Shown here in pieces: positions 1 through 5,096 of a stretch of 5,096 nucleotides of DNA. A program made the position numbers and the translations under genes. The notes beneath the pieces are model-generated. The model searched no databases. It was not told where the DNA came from and worked only from the letters and a program-made list of their open reading frames with translations. The first letter of the stretch is position 1; each line of letters opens with the position of its first letter. The stretch spans positions 1-5,096 of the forward strand of contig JBELIG010000229.1 of assembly GCA_042091035.1 (NCBI GenBank), in the 5' to 3' direction. This stretch comes from AM-2324 sp042091035 (GTDB lineage Bacteria > Bacteroidota > Bacteroidia > Chitinophagales > Saprospiraceae).

Positions 1-137
1 ATGATGAGCTTATGCTGATATTTTATAATCTGGCGCAGAATTGTATTTTGAAAATGTAGTACATCAGATCCTTCTGCGTCTACATCAAGGTTGGGTATCT
101 GAGGTCTTATTGCGACTATTGTATCATCTCTATTCAT
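1..137 (-). CDS. Small conserved Bacteroidota protein of unknown function, cut by the left edge (N-terminal 45 codons)
   Basis: An open frame runs from an ATG at 137 down to the window edge with no stop, giving 45 codons plus two bases; the rest lies outside. The N-terminus starts MNRDDTIVAIRPQIPN, then after an acidic stretch has HFQNTILRQIIKYQHKL at residues 28-44. I recognise the pattern 'RPxIPN ... FQNxxLRxIIKxQ' from a family of short (roughly 140-160 residue) proteins widespread in Flavobacteriia and relatives. Databases sometimes name them 'glyoxalase', but I know of no demonstrated activity and see no metal-binding motif in this piece. No signal peptide or membrane segment is visible, so it is probably cytoplasmic. 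No ribosome-binding sequence precedes the ATG, which is normal for the phylum. The family call rests on memory of a short N-terminal pattern; that the frame is coding is more certain than its identity. Confidence 0.65.
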   Translation of the reverse strand, partial: MNRDDTIVAIRPQIPNLDVDAEGSDVLHFQNTILRQIIKYQHKLI

Positions 138-454
138 AGATAAGGAACAATAAGAAGCAATTCAATGTTTATGGGAATGAGTAAAGGATAATTAAATTCA
201 CTAGATATCAAGTAAGCGAATAAAGCTAAGGCCCAATCCACCAGAGTGAATATTATTTAATACTCGAATATATACTAACTACAACAAATGGAATAAGTGT
301 GCTTATAACTGCCCTTTTCCTGTTTTTTTGACGAAAAACAAGGCTGATTTTGAACTATAAGTTGAGCTTAGAACAAAGCATATACTATATAATCAGACCT
401 ATATTTCCATTAGATCAGTAGAAATAAAAACCTTTAGTTTTTATCTACAATAAA
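138..454. other. Non-coding spacer between the left-edge gene and the CPBP protease gene
   Basis: This 317-base AT-rich stretch has no credible open frame on either strand: minus-strand ATGs at 381 and 410 close after 8 and 3 codons, and the plus-strand ATGs near 165-175 close within a few codons. It should carry the promoter of the left-edge gene, but I find no exact TAnnTTTG on the minus strand here. A hairpin at 418-448 is listed separately. A second, weaker inverted repeat (TGTTTTT at 321-327 and AAAAACA at 334-340, six-base loop) is too AT-rich to assign. No tRNA, insertion sequence or tandem repeat is visible. Confidence 0.7.
418..448 (-). terminator. AT-rich hairpin, probable terminator of the DUF4386-CPBP operon
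   Basis: The arms are 418-431 and 437-448. They pair over 12 bases with a two-base AA bulge in the longer arm and a five-base loop (432-436). The hairpin begins seven bases beyond the CPBP stop codon on the minus strand. The 3' arm read in that direction carries a run of five T, but there is no separate T-tract after the stem and the stem is poor in G+C. The position supports termination; the stem strength is only moderate. Confidence 0.45.
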
Positions 455-1189
455 CTAAATGTCTTGGGCAAACAAAGCTGATAAGATGATTACATCTTGG
501 ACAAAATGAATCAAAAATGCCCAAAATATACCCTTTGTCTCTAAAATAGACTTTGCCAATAGCCATCCTAAAAAACTGGCAACTAATATACCTGTAACAC
601 CTCCTGGACTACCCCAGTAGTGTGCAAATCCAAATAAAAAAGCGGAAATAATTGCGATATGATTATCTGCAATTTTGTCTTTTAATAATACGATAGGTGC
701 AAACCTGGTAATACTCTCTTCCACAAAAGCATTACAAAGTGCAAATAAGACTACTGTAGGTAAGTTTAGCATAAATGCTTTTACGCTAATGCCACCTTCT
801 GTCGGAGATTGAAAATAGATTACACCTGCAGTTACTAGAGATATCACAACTAAAAAATTAATCCCCACATTCATCCACGTATCACTCGCCTTAGGATTTA
901 TTCCGACTTGAGGAGCAGGAAGTATATGAGCGTTAATTTTTCCAACTTTAAAATATTGAACAAAGGTATCCTTGTACATAAACGCAAGGAAACTTAACAA
1001 CAGAAGTGTCAATACCAAGGTGATGGGTTGATAAAACAACTGCTTATTTAATGCTGAGGGTAGTCTTTCTGATAAAACTATATCCGAAGCATATATACTG
1101 AATAAGACCAAGAAAACTGTAGCTGTCAAAATAAGTACAGCAGTTAACAAATCTTTGAAGTTCAAACCTTTTAAAATTAAAGTACTCAT
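455..1189 (-). CDS. CPBP-family (Rce1/Abi-like) intramembrane glutamic endopeptidase
   Basis: A 244-residue multi-pass membrane protein with the complete CPBP catalytic signature. Motif 1 is EExxxR (E157, E158, R162), motif 2 is FxxxH (F186, H190), and motif 3 is HxxxD (H228, D232), where the family has N or D at the last position. Hydrophobic segments lie at about 14-34, 54-72, 108-126, 140-156, 178-190, 197-213 and 220-240, and the motifs fall in the C-terminal half as usual. Characterised relatives include eukaryotic Rce1, which removes the tripeptide from prenylated CAAX proteins. Bacterial members have been linked to bacteriocin immunity and to cell-surface or signalling control, but most have no known substrate, and nothing here identifies one. 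The ATG at 1189 is chosen because it gives a short leader before helix 1. The gene starts 12 bases after the DUF4386 stop, so the two are probably co-transcribed. No Shine-Dalgarno sequence is present. The family call is firm; the substrate is unknown. Confidence 0.88.
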   Translation of the reverse strand: MSTLILKGLNFKDLLTAVLILTATVFLVLFSIYASDIVLSERLPSALNKQLFYQPITLVLTLLLLSFLAFMYKDTFVQYFKVGKINAHILPAPQVGINPKASDTWMNVGINFLVVISLVTAGVIYFQSPTEGGISVKAFMLNLPTVVLFALCNAFVEESITRFAPIVLLKDKIADNHIAIISAFLFGFAHYWGSPGGVTGILVASFLGWLLAKSILETKGIFWAFLIHFVQDVIILSALFAQDI

Positions 1190-1201
1190 TATTATCTAAT
1201 T

Positions 1202-1882
1202 TCAATTAAAAGATGACTTAAATCCCACTTTGATCAACACCCAAAAGGCTAGCAGCAACTCCCCCAATGCCATTGGCAGTATCAAAATCATTTCTATCAA
1301 TTCTAGCGTTGGCCATTGAGGAACAAATATCTTTAATAGGTGGACTATAATGTAAGCAAGGCCAGCAAAGGCAGTAAGTCCCCAAACAAAAACAGGAATG
1401 ATTTTATATTGCTTCATCAGGTAAGCTGTAAGTACAAGGTGAGGCCCAAAAAGAAAACCTAAACTCAAATTCCACAACCAATAGAATCGCTTCATATTGA
1501 TCCAAAAATCAGCTGCATGAATTTCATTTGTAAAAAATCCACTTAACAGGAAACATAAAGCAAGTCCAAAAAGGCCAGAATACAAAAAACGTAGCAAGCC
1601 AGTATAAAATGCCAGTTTCTTATTAATGGTTTTAAAAAAATCAGCAATTAGTACCGAAAGCAAAATATCCAAGACTATAATCAAGCCAATCAATACAAGC
1701 ATGCCTGCATAAGCATCCTCCTGCCCCAGCATAAGTGAACGTAAATCACTTGTGCTCATCAAGGTATTAAACATAGGCATTACAAGCCCAAAGGCTAAAA
1801 CAGCCAGTACAGCCATTGACAATAGAGCTATTGATATTGCTAAAGCTTTATCTCTTTGATTGAATCGAATTATATCTACCAC
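1202..1882 (-). CDS. DUF4386-like six-helix integral membrane protein
   Basis: A 226-residue membrane protein with hydrophobic helices at about 14-36, 58-82, 94-115, 135-156, 162-184 and 196-219. The order and flavour of segments match my memory of DUF4386: a 'LDILLSVLIADFFKTINKK' type segment (71-89) followed by a 'FYTGLLRFLYSGLFG' helix, then the 'GPHLVLTAYLMKQYKIIP' loop (146-163) and a closing 'LGELLLAFWVLIKVG' helix (206-220). The function of this family is not established and no catalytic residues are evident. The start is a GTG at 1882, directly preceded by an in-frame TAA, so the frame cannot extend further upstream. The next in-frame ATG (residue 23, position 1816) would cut into the first helix and remove the basic residues before it, so the GTG is preferred. 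It is the first gene of the minus-strand pair, 12 bases ahead of the CPBP protease. A TAnnTTTG element lies about 50 bases upstream. Confidence 0.72.
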   Translation of the reverse strand: MVDIIRFNQRDKALAISIALLSMAVLAVLAFGLVMPMFNTLMSTSDLRSLMLGQEDAYAGMLVLIGLIIVLDILLSVLIADFFKTINKKLAFYTGLLRFLYSGLFGLALCFLLSGFFTNEIHAADFWINMKRFYWLWNLSLGFLFGPHLVLTAYLMKQYKIIPVFVWGLTAFAGLAYIIVHLLKIFVPQWPTLELIEMILILPMALGELLLAFWVLIKVGFKSSFN

Positions 1883-1932
1883 TTAAATTATCTTAAAAAA
1901 TTACGAATAACTGAATAGTCTAAATTGTATAT

Positions 1933-1940
1933 CAAAGATA
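1933..1940 (-). promoter_or_regulatory. Candidate Bacteroidota -7 promoter element for the DUF4386-CPBP operon
   Basis: The minus strand reads TATCTTTG, an exact match to the TAnnTTTG element used by the primary sigma factor in Bacteroidota. A start a few bases downstream would leave a leader of about 45 bases before the GTG at 1882. I find no clear TTG or TTTG -33 element about 20 bases further upstream; that element is often weak in this phylum. The eight-base motif occurs by chance in AT-rich DNA, so only its position and orientation favour it. Confidence 0.4.
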
Positions 1941-2010
1941 CTTCACAGCAAAACCTGAAATGTTCGGTATTCAGATAATAAGGTTCTAGATTATAAATTG
2001 GAACTTAAAA

Positions 2011-2040
2011 AGGTTCTCCCCATAGCTATGGAAAGAACCT
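2011..2040 (-). terminator. Strong inverted repeat; terminator-like when read on the minus strand
   Basis: The outer arms AGGTTCT (2011-2017) and AGAACCT (2034-2040) are perfectly complementary and enclose a perfect 12-base palindrome CCATAGCTATGG (2020-2031), separated by a two-base CC/AA mismatch on each side. Read on the minus strand the stem runs straight into TTTT at 2010-2007, as an intrinsic terminator would. No gene on that strand ends here: the membrane operon begins further left, at 1882. It may therefore end an unannotated short transcript, or be a protein-binding palindrome. A third copy of AGGTTCT sits at 1981-1987. Confidence 0.4.
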
Positions 2041-2047
2041 ATTACAC

Positions 2048-2076
2048 ACGTTGCTGGACGTAATTACATCCAACGT
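2048..2076. repeat. Second imperfect inverted repeat next to the 2011-2040 hairpin
   Basis: The outer arms ACGTTG (2048-2053) and CAACGT (2071-2076) are complementary. Inside are TGGA and TCCA and a central eight-base palindrome GTAATTAC. The best fold is a hairpin with a three-base bulge and one C-A mismatch. It lies seven bases from the preceding hairpin, so the two form a tandem structured stretch of about 66 bases. Its role is unknown: RNA structure, operator or chance are all open. Confidence 0.35.
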
Positions 2077-2213
2077 TTATTATAATATAGTATACGCTTT
2101 AGTTTTAATTACAAAACACACATCCCCCCAGAAGTGAGTTCTGCAATCGACTACATTACTTTATCTAATACAAACTTTTACCCGCTTTAAAAAAAGGAAA
2201 CGACTCGATGTGA

Positions 2214-2221
2214 TAATTTTG
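2214..2221 (+). promoter_or_regulatory. Candidate -7 promoter element for the kinase-regulator operon
   Basis: The plus strand reads TAATTTTG, an exact match to TAnnTTTG. It would give an untranslated leader of about 200 bases before the kinase ATG at 2427, which is long. No TTG is seen at the usual distance upstream. A closer start near 2407, activated from the palindrome at 2354-2377, would leave a leader of about 20 bases and is an alternative, though that stretch has no exact -7 match. Confidence 0.25.
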
Positions 2222-2353
2222 CAAACAGTAGATTATTTGTTTGGATCATAGAATATACTATTAGATAAAATTACTCCACAACTAGTGTTTCACTCCTTTA
2301 TAATTACAAAGTACGTTCATAATGCTGTGACTTTAGATGATAAAAATTAGGTA

Positions 2354-2377
2354 AAAAAATGATTTAAGTCATTTTTT
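2354..2377. promoter_or_regulatory. Candidate Crp/Fnr-family operator upstream of the kinase gene
   Basis: A 24-base inverted repeat: AAAAAATGA (2354-2362) and TCATTTTTT (2369-2377) are perfectly complementary across a six-base spacer, TTTAAG. The core is TGA-N6-TCA, the symmetry shared by CRP (TGTGA-N6-TCACA) and FNR (TTGAT-N4-ATCAA) sites; the left half matches FNR's TGAT and the right half has GTCA. The centre is about 61 bases before the kinase ATG. The regulator encoded in this operon has a Crp/Fnr helix-turn-helix that keeps the TGA-reading Glu and Arg, so it is the natural candidate to bind. The flanking A and T runs also allow a weak hairpin, but no gene ends here that would need a terminator. 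Confidence 0.45.
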
Positions 2378-2426
2378 AATATATTTTTATAATTATTACA
2401 TAAATATAACATTCCTAATACTCATT

Positions 2427-3944
2427 ATGAATTTAGACCAAGAAGAACTTTTTGAACTTCTATTTGAAGCAGCGGGTGAAGGAATCATTCTCGTAAATAA
2501 AAGTGGAATCATACTTAAAGCTAATGAGCGAGTTGTTGAAATGTTCGGCTATTCAAAAGAAGAAATCACGAATCAACATTTAAACATTTTAGTTCCAAAA
2601 AACATACGCGAGAAACATAGTAAGCACCTTGAACGCTATTTTATGACTCCGAAGTCGAGATATATGGGACTTGGACTACATCTAGAGGCAGCAACAAAAT
2701 CAGAACGACTATTCCCCGTTGAAATAAGTCTAAATCATTTTGAAGCCAAGGGTATAACCTATGTCATAGCACTAATTACAGATGTTACTGAACGGAAAAT
2801 CCAAGAGGAAAAGATCCTTAAGCTCAATCAGGAGCTCGAGCAGCGAGTTGTTCTCCGAACAGAGCAATTAACAAAAAGCGAACAACTATATAGCACCGTT
2901 GCTAAAAATTTTCCTGATGGGACTATCAATGTTTTTGACAGAGATTACAACTTTCTATTTGTAGAAGGTAAAGAACTACTTTATAATGATATCGACGCAA
3001 AAAGCCTCACTGGAAAAAACTTTATAGAATTCCTTCCGCCTAGTCAGCACAATGCAGCTATTGCATGCCTAAAAAAAACCTTTGATGGAGAGGCCTGCTC
3101 TGCAAATATCGAGATGGATGATAAATTTTACACAATGGACACCACTCCACTCGTAGAATTTAATGGCAGTATTCTTAAAGTATTAGCAATCATCAAAAAC
3201 ATCACTCAACAAAAGCAGGCCGAATTAAAAATCAAGCGAAACTTAAAGAAGGAGCAAGAGTTAAATCGAATGAAATCTCGTTTTGTTTCAATTGCTTCGC
3301 ATGAATTTAGAACACCTTTAAGTACTATACTTTCCTCCACATCCTTAATATCCAGGTATTCTAAAAACGGGGACAATGAAAAGCGTGATAAACATATAAA
3401 TCGAATAAAATCCTCTATAAGTAACCTTACCCTTATCCTTAATGACTTCCTATCCATTGAGAAATTAGAAACAGGAAAAGTAGAGGTAAAGGCAGAACAT
3501 TTCGACCTAAACAAGACTATCAATTTAATTATTGAGGATCTTAAGGGTGTACTAAAGAATGGACAGAAAATCCTCTTTTCACCTGCAGAACAAGAGCATA
3601 TCATTTATCTGGATAAACAGTTAATGAGTAATGCAATTATAAACTTATTGAGCAATGCCAGCAAATATTCCTATGAAGCTCAGGATATTCGCTTCGTAGT
3701 AAGAAAACAAGAAGATGTTTTTTCAATAAATATTATAGATGAAGGAATTGGCATACCCTTGTCTGAGCAAAAACATTTATTTGAGCGATTTTTTAGAGCT
3801 AAAAATGCCTTAAACATTCATGGAACAGGTCTTGGATTGAATATCACACAAAAGTATATCGAACTGATGAGTGGTAAGATCAATATCCACAGTGTAGAAA
3901 ACAAAGGCACCAATGTAACATTATTATTTCCGCAAATTCAATAA
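2427..3944 (+). CDS. Soluble PAS-PAS sensor histidine kinase, FixL-like first PAS domain
   Basis: A 505-residue kinase with no signal peptide or membrane helix, so it senses a cytoplasmic cue. PAS 1 spans about 5-122 and carries the FixL-branch features 'VPKNIREKH' (56-64), 'TPKSRYMG' (74-81) and 'FPVEISL' (96-102), ending in 'DVTERK'. A coiled coil (about 122-155) leads to PAS 2 (about 153-262), ending in 'NITQQK'. The HisKA H-box is SHEFRTPLST with phosphoacceptor H292. The ATPase domain has the N-box (NLLSNASKYS, N406 and N410), G1 (DEGIGIP, 438-444), F-box (LFERFFRA, 451-458) and G2 (GTGLGL, 466-471), so all catalytic elements are present. By alignment from memory, H64 matches the heme-ligand His200 and R70 matches Arg206 of Bradyrhizobium FixL, but the oxygen-contacting Arg220 is Leu84, so heme binding is unproven. 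The regulator gene starts five bases after the stop and is its likely partner. The ATG lacks a Shine-Dalgarno sequence. Confidence 0.92.
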   Translation: MNLDQEELFELLFEAAGEGIILVNKSGIILKANERVVEMFGYSKEEITNQHLNILVPKNIREKHSKHLERYFMTPKSRYMGLGLHLEAATKSERLFPVEISLNHFEAKGITYVIALITDVTERKIQEEKILKLNQELEQRVVLRTEQLTKSEQLYSTVAKNFPDGTINVFDRDYNFLFVEGKELLYNDIDAKSLTGKNFIEFLPPSQHNAAIACLKKTFDGEACSANIEMDDKFYTMDTTPLVEFNGSILKVLAIIKNITQQKQAELKIKRNLKKEQELNRMKSRFVSIASHEFRTPLSTILSSTSLISRYSKNGDNEKRDKHINRIKSSISNLTLILNDFLSIEKLETGKVEVKAEHFDLNKTINLIIEDLKGVLKNGQKILFSPAEQEHIIYLDKQLMSNAIINLLSNASKYSYEAQDIRFVVRKQEDVFSINIIDEGIGIPLSEQKHLFERFFRAKNALNIHGTGLGLNITQKYIELMSGKINIHSVENKGTNVTLLFPQIQ

Positions 3945-3949
3945 AAATC

Positions 3950-5011
3950 ATGAGTTATTCTATCTTACTTATAGAAGATAACAACGAAATGCGAGAGAAC
4001 ATAGCAGAGATTCTCGAGTTAGCAAACTATAAGGTACACACTGCTTCCAATGGAAAAGAGGGATTAAAAAAAGCGAAATCACTGCTTCCCAACCTAATCG
4101 TCTCTGATATCATGATGCCAGTAATGGACGGCTATGAAGTATTATATTTATTAGGTAAATACGAAAAAACAAAAAAGATTCCATTTATATTTCTAACTGC
4201 GAAATCCGAACCTTCAGACTTCCGGAAAGGAATGAATCTTGGAGCAGATGACTACTTAGTAAAGCCATTTGAGGAAATGGACTTACTAAATGTTGTTGAA
4301 ACCAGAATAAACAGGAGTAAACTATTAAGCCAAGAGTTCAGTAAAGACCGAAATGGACTTATGAAATTCATTGATACCTCCAAAGGAATTGAAGAGCTTA
4401 CGCTGCATGCTAAAACAGGAAAACCCAAAGAGTACAAGAAAAAAGAAATCATTTTTCATGAAGAGGATCCTGCTAATTACCTGTACTTCCTAGAAAGGGG
4501 GAAGGTGAGGCTATTCAAAAAAAATGAATCCGGAAAAGAATTTACAATAGGCTTATCAAAACCAGGAGATTTCATAGGATATATGCCTTTACTAAAGAAC
4601 TGTAATCATACAGATTCAGCAGTTGCAATGGAGGATATTACCGTCTTCAGAATCCATAAAGAAGATTTCAATAAATTGATGTACAAGAATCAAGAAATCA
4701 CCTATGCCTTTATCAAAATTCTTTCTGGTAGTCTTATTACAAAAGAAGAAGAAATATTAAACCTTGCATACAATTCCGTGCGAAAAAGAATGGCAGACGG
4801 ACTATTACTTTTACATAAAAGATACCAAAGAGATGAAGAGGATAGATTCTCTATTGCTATACCACGAGAAGACCTAGCAAGTATGGCTGGAACCTCCTCA
4901 GAATCGGCTATCAGAGCATTGTCTGCTTTCAAAGAAGAAAAACTCATCCAAATCAAGGGAAGTGAAATCACAATCCTAGACTTGGAAGGATTGGTGAATA
5001 CTGCACAGTAG
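3950..5011 (+). CDS. Response regulator with receiver, cNMP-type beta-barrel and Crp/Fnr helix-turn-helix
   Basis: A 353-residue regulator. The receiver (about 1-123) has acidic residues E9 and D10, phosphoacceptor D53 in 'VSDIMMPVMDG', T83 and K105 in 'LVKPF', so it should accept phosphate from the upstream kinase. After a linker comes a cyclic-nucleotide-type beta-barrel (about 155-245). Against E. coli CRP, the cAMP-contacting Glu72 is Tyr211 and the Arg82 position holds Thr221 or Asp222, so cAMP binding is unlikely. A long dimer helix (about 245-270) precedes the HTH (about 302-337): 'REDLASMAG' then 'SSESAIRAL', in which E318 and R322 match FNR Glu209 and Arg213, which read the TGA core. 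The only cysteine is C218, so it is not an FNR-type iron-sulfur sensor; control must come through the receiver or another ligand. It starts five bases after the kinase stop and is followed by a terminator. Targets are unknown; its own operon is one candidate. Confidence 0.92.
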   Translation: MSYSILLIEDNNEMRENIAEILELANYKVHTASNGKEGLKKAKSLLPNLIVSDIMMPVMDGYEVLYLLGKYEKTKKIPFIFLTAKSEPSDFRKGMNLGADDYLVKPFEEMDLLNVVETRINRSKLLSQEFSKDRNGLMKFIDTSKGIEELTLHAKTGKPKEYKKKEIIFHEEDPANYLYFLERGKVRLFKKNESGKEFTIGLSKPGDFIGYMPLLKNCNHTDSAVAMEDITVFRIHKEDFNKLMYKNQEITYAFIKILSGSLITKEEEILNLAYNSVRKRMADGLLLLHKRYQRDEEDRFSIAIPREDLASMAGTSSESAIRALSAFKEEKLIQIKGSEITILDLEGLVNTAQ

Positions 5012-5060
5012 AAAATGAATACAAAACCTTTAAAGGAGAGATTACTTTGATTCGATAAAT

Positions 5061-5096
5061 AAAAAAGCATCTGTTTGATTGACAGATGCTTTTTTT
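5061..5096 (+). terminator. Strong intrinsic terminator after the kinase-regulator operon
   Basis: The perfect 14-base arms AAAAAAGCATCTGT (5061-5074) and ACAGATGCTTTTTT (5082-5095) enclose a seven-base loop, and seven T run from 5090 to the window edge. It lies 49 bases past the regulator stop codon. The A-run on the left arm means it could also act on a convergent gene beyond the right edge. Confidence 0.92.

Larger units (their letters stand above)
1883..2426. other. Divergent intergenic control region, 544 bases
   Basis: It lies between the start of the minus-strand membrane operon and the start of the plus-strand kinase operon, so it must hold promoters for both. No convincing gene is present: the longest ATG frames I find on the minus strand (from 2248 and 2320) close after 20 and 12 codons, and plus-strand ATGs close almost at once. 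It contains two candidate -7 elements (1933-1940 minus, 2214-2221 plus), two neighbouring inverted repeats (2011-2040, 2048-2076), a Crp/Fnr-like palindrome (2354-2377) and a ten-base direct repeat TAATTACAAA at 2106-2115 and 2301-2310. It is much longer than two promoters need, which leaves room for a small RNA. Confidence 0.75.

Noticed and set aside
321..340. TGTTTTT and AAAAACA inverted repeat as a terminator
   Set aside because: The stem has only one G-C pair, no T-tract follows on either strand, and it is more than 110 bases past the CPBP stop, where a better placed hairpin already exists.
374..382. Minus-strand TATGCTTTG as a -7 element for the left-edge gene
   Set aside because: The spacer between TA and TTTG is three bases instead of two, and it lies more than 230 bases from the start codon.
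1883..2426. CRISPR array, insertion sequence, tRNA or attachment site in the long intergenic gap
   Set aside because: There are no regularly spaced repeats, no transposase fragment or terminal repeats, and no cloverleaf pattern; the hairpins are individual structures.
3206..3604. 132-codon open frame on the minus strand inside the kinase gene
   Set aside because: It is antisense to the HisKA and ATPase coding region, rich in Ser, Phe and Arg, with no recognisable domain, and the plus-strand kinase frame is clearly the real gene.
4252..4452. 66-codon open frame on the minus strand inside the regulator gene
   Set aside because: It is antisense to the end of the receiver and the linker. The composition is that of a reverse-strand shadow, with no start signal or family resemblance.
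5031..5049. AAAGGAG sequence resembling a Shine-Dalgarno site before a TTG
   Set aside because: The frame from the TTG at 5047 closes after three codons, and such sites are rarely used in this phylum.
5015..5050. 11-codon frame (MNTKPLKERLL) between the regulator stop and the terminator
   Set aside because: Too short to support. There is no ribosome-binding context at its ATG and no sign that it is more than a chance frame in the 3' untranslated region.
4702..5070. 122-codon open frame on the minus strand covering the regulator's helix-turn-helix and the terminator
   Set aside because: It starts inside the intrinsic terminator stem and runs antisense to a well-supported DNA-binding domain, so it is a shadow.

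Overview
The window looks like chromosomal DNA from a member of the Bacteroidota, probably a flavobacterium or a relative. Four things point there. The DNA is AT-rich, most genes lack a Shine-Dalgarno sequence, two sites match the Bacteroidota -7 promoter element TAnnTTTG, and the protein families are typical of the phylum. This placement is inferred from sequence style and family recognition, with no search behind it.

The layout is two divergent transcription units plus a cut-off gene at the left edge. Positions 1-137 (minus strand) hold the first 45 codons of a small Bacteroidota protein whose N-terminus resembles a short conserved family, sometimes labelled 'glyoxalase', of unproven function. 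Positions 138-454 are non-coding and contain an AT-rich hairpin that probably ends the next unit. Positions 455-1882 (minus strand) hold a two-gene membrane operon: a six-helix DUF4386-like protein, then, after a 12-base gap, a CPBP-family (Rce1/Abi-like) intramembrane protease with all three catalytic motifs intact.

A 544-base intergenic region (1883-2426) separates the divergent units. It holds candidate promoters in both directions, two adjacent inverted repeats that could belong to a small unannotated transcript, and a palindrome with the TGA-N6-TCA geometry of Crp/Fnr-family operators, about 61 bases ahead of the first kinase codon.

Positions 2427-5011 (plus strand) hold a tightly coupled two-component system, closed by a strong intrinsic terminator at the right edge. 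The first gene is a soluble histidine kinase, PAS-PAS-HisKA-HATPase, whose first PAS domain belongs to the FixL-like branch. Five bases later comes a regulator that joins a CheY-like receiver to a cyclic-nucleotide-type beta-barrel and a Crp/Fnr helix-turn-helix. In layout this resembles the rhizobial FixL-FixJ-FixK cascade reduced to two proteins. Its recognition helix keeps the Glu and Arg that read a TGA core, and a matching palindrome lies just upstream, so autoregulation is a testable idea. This regulator pair and its operator are the most interesting part of the window.
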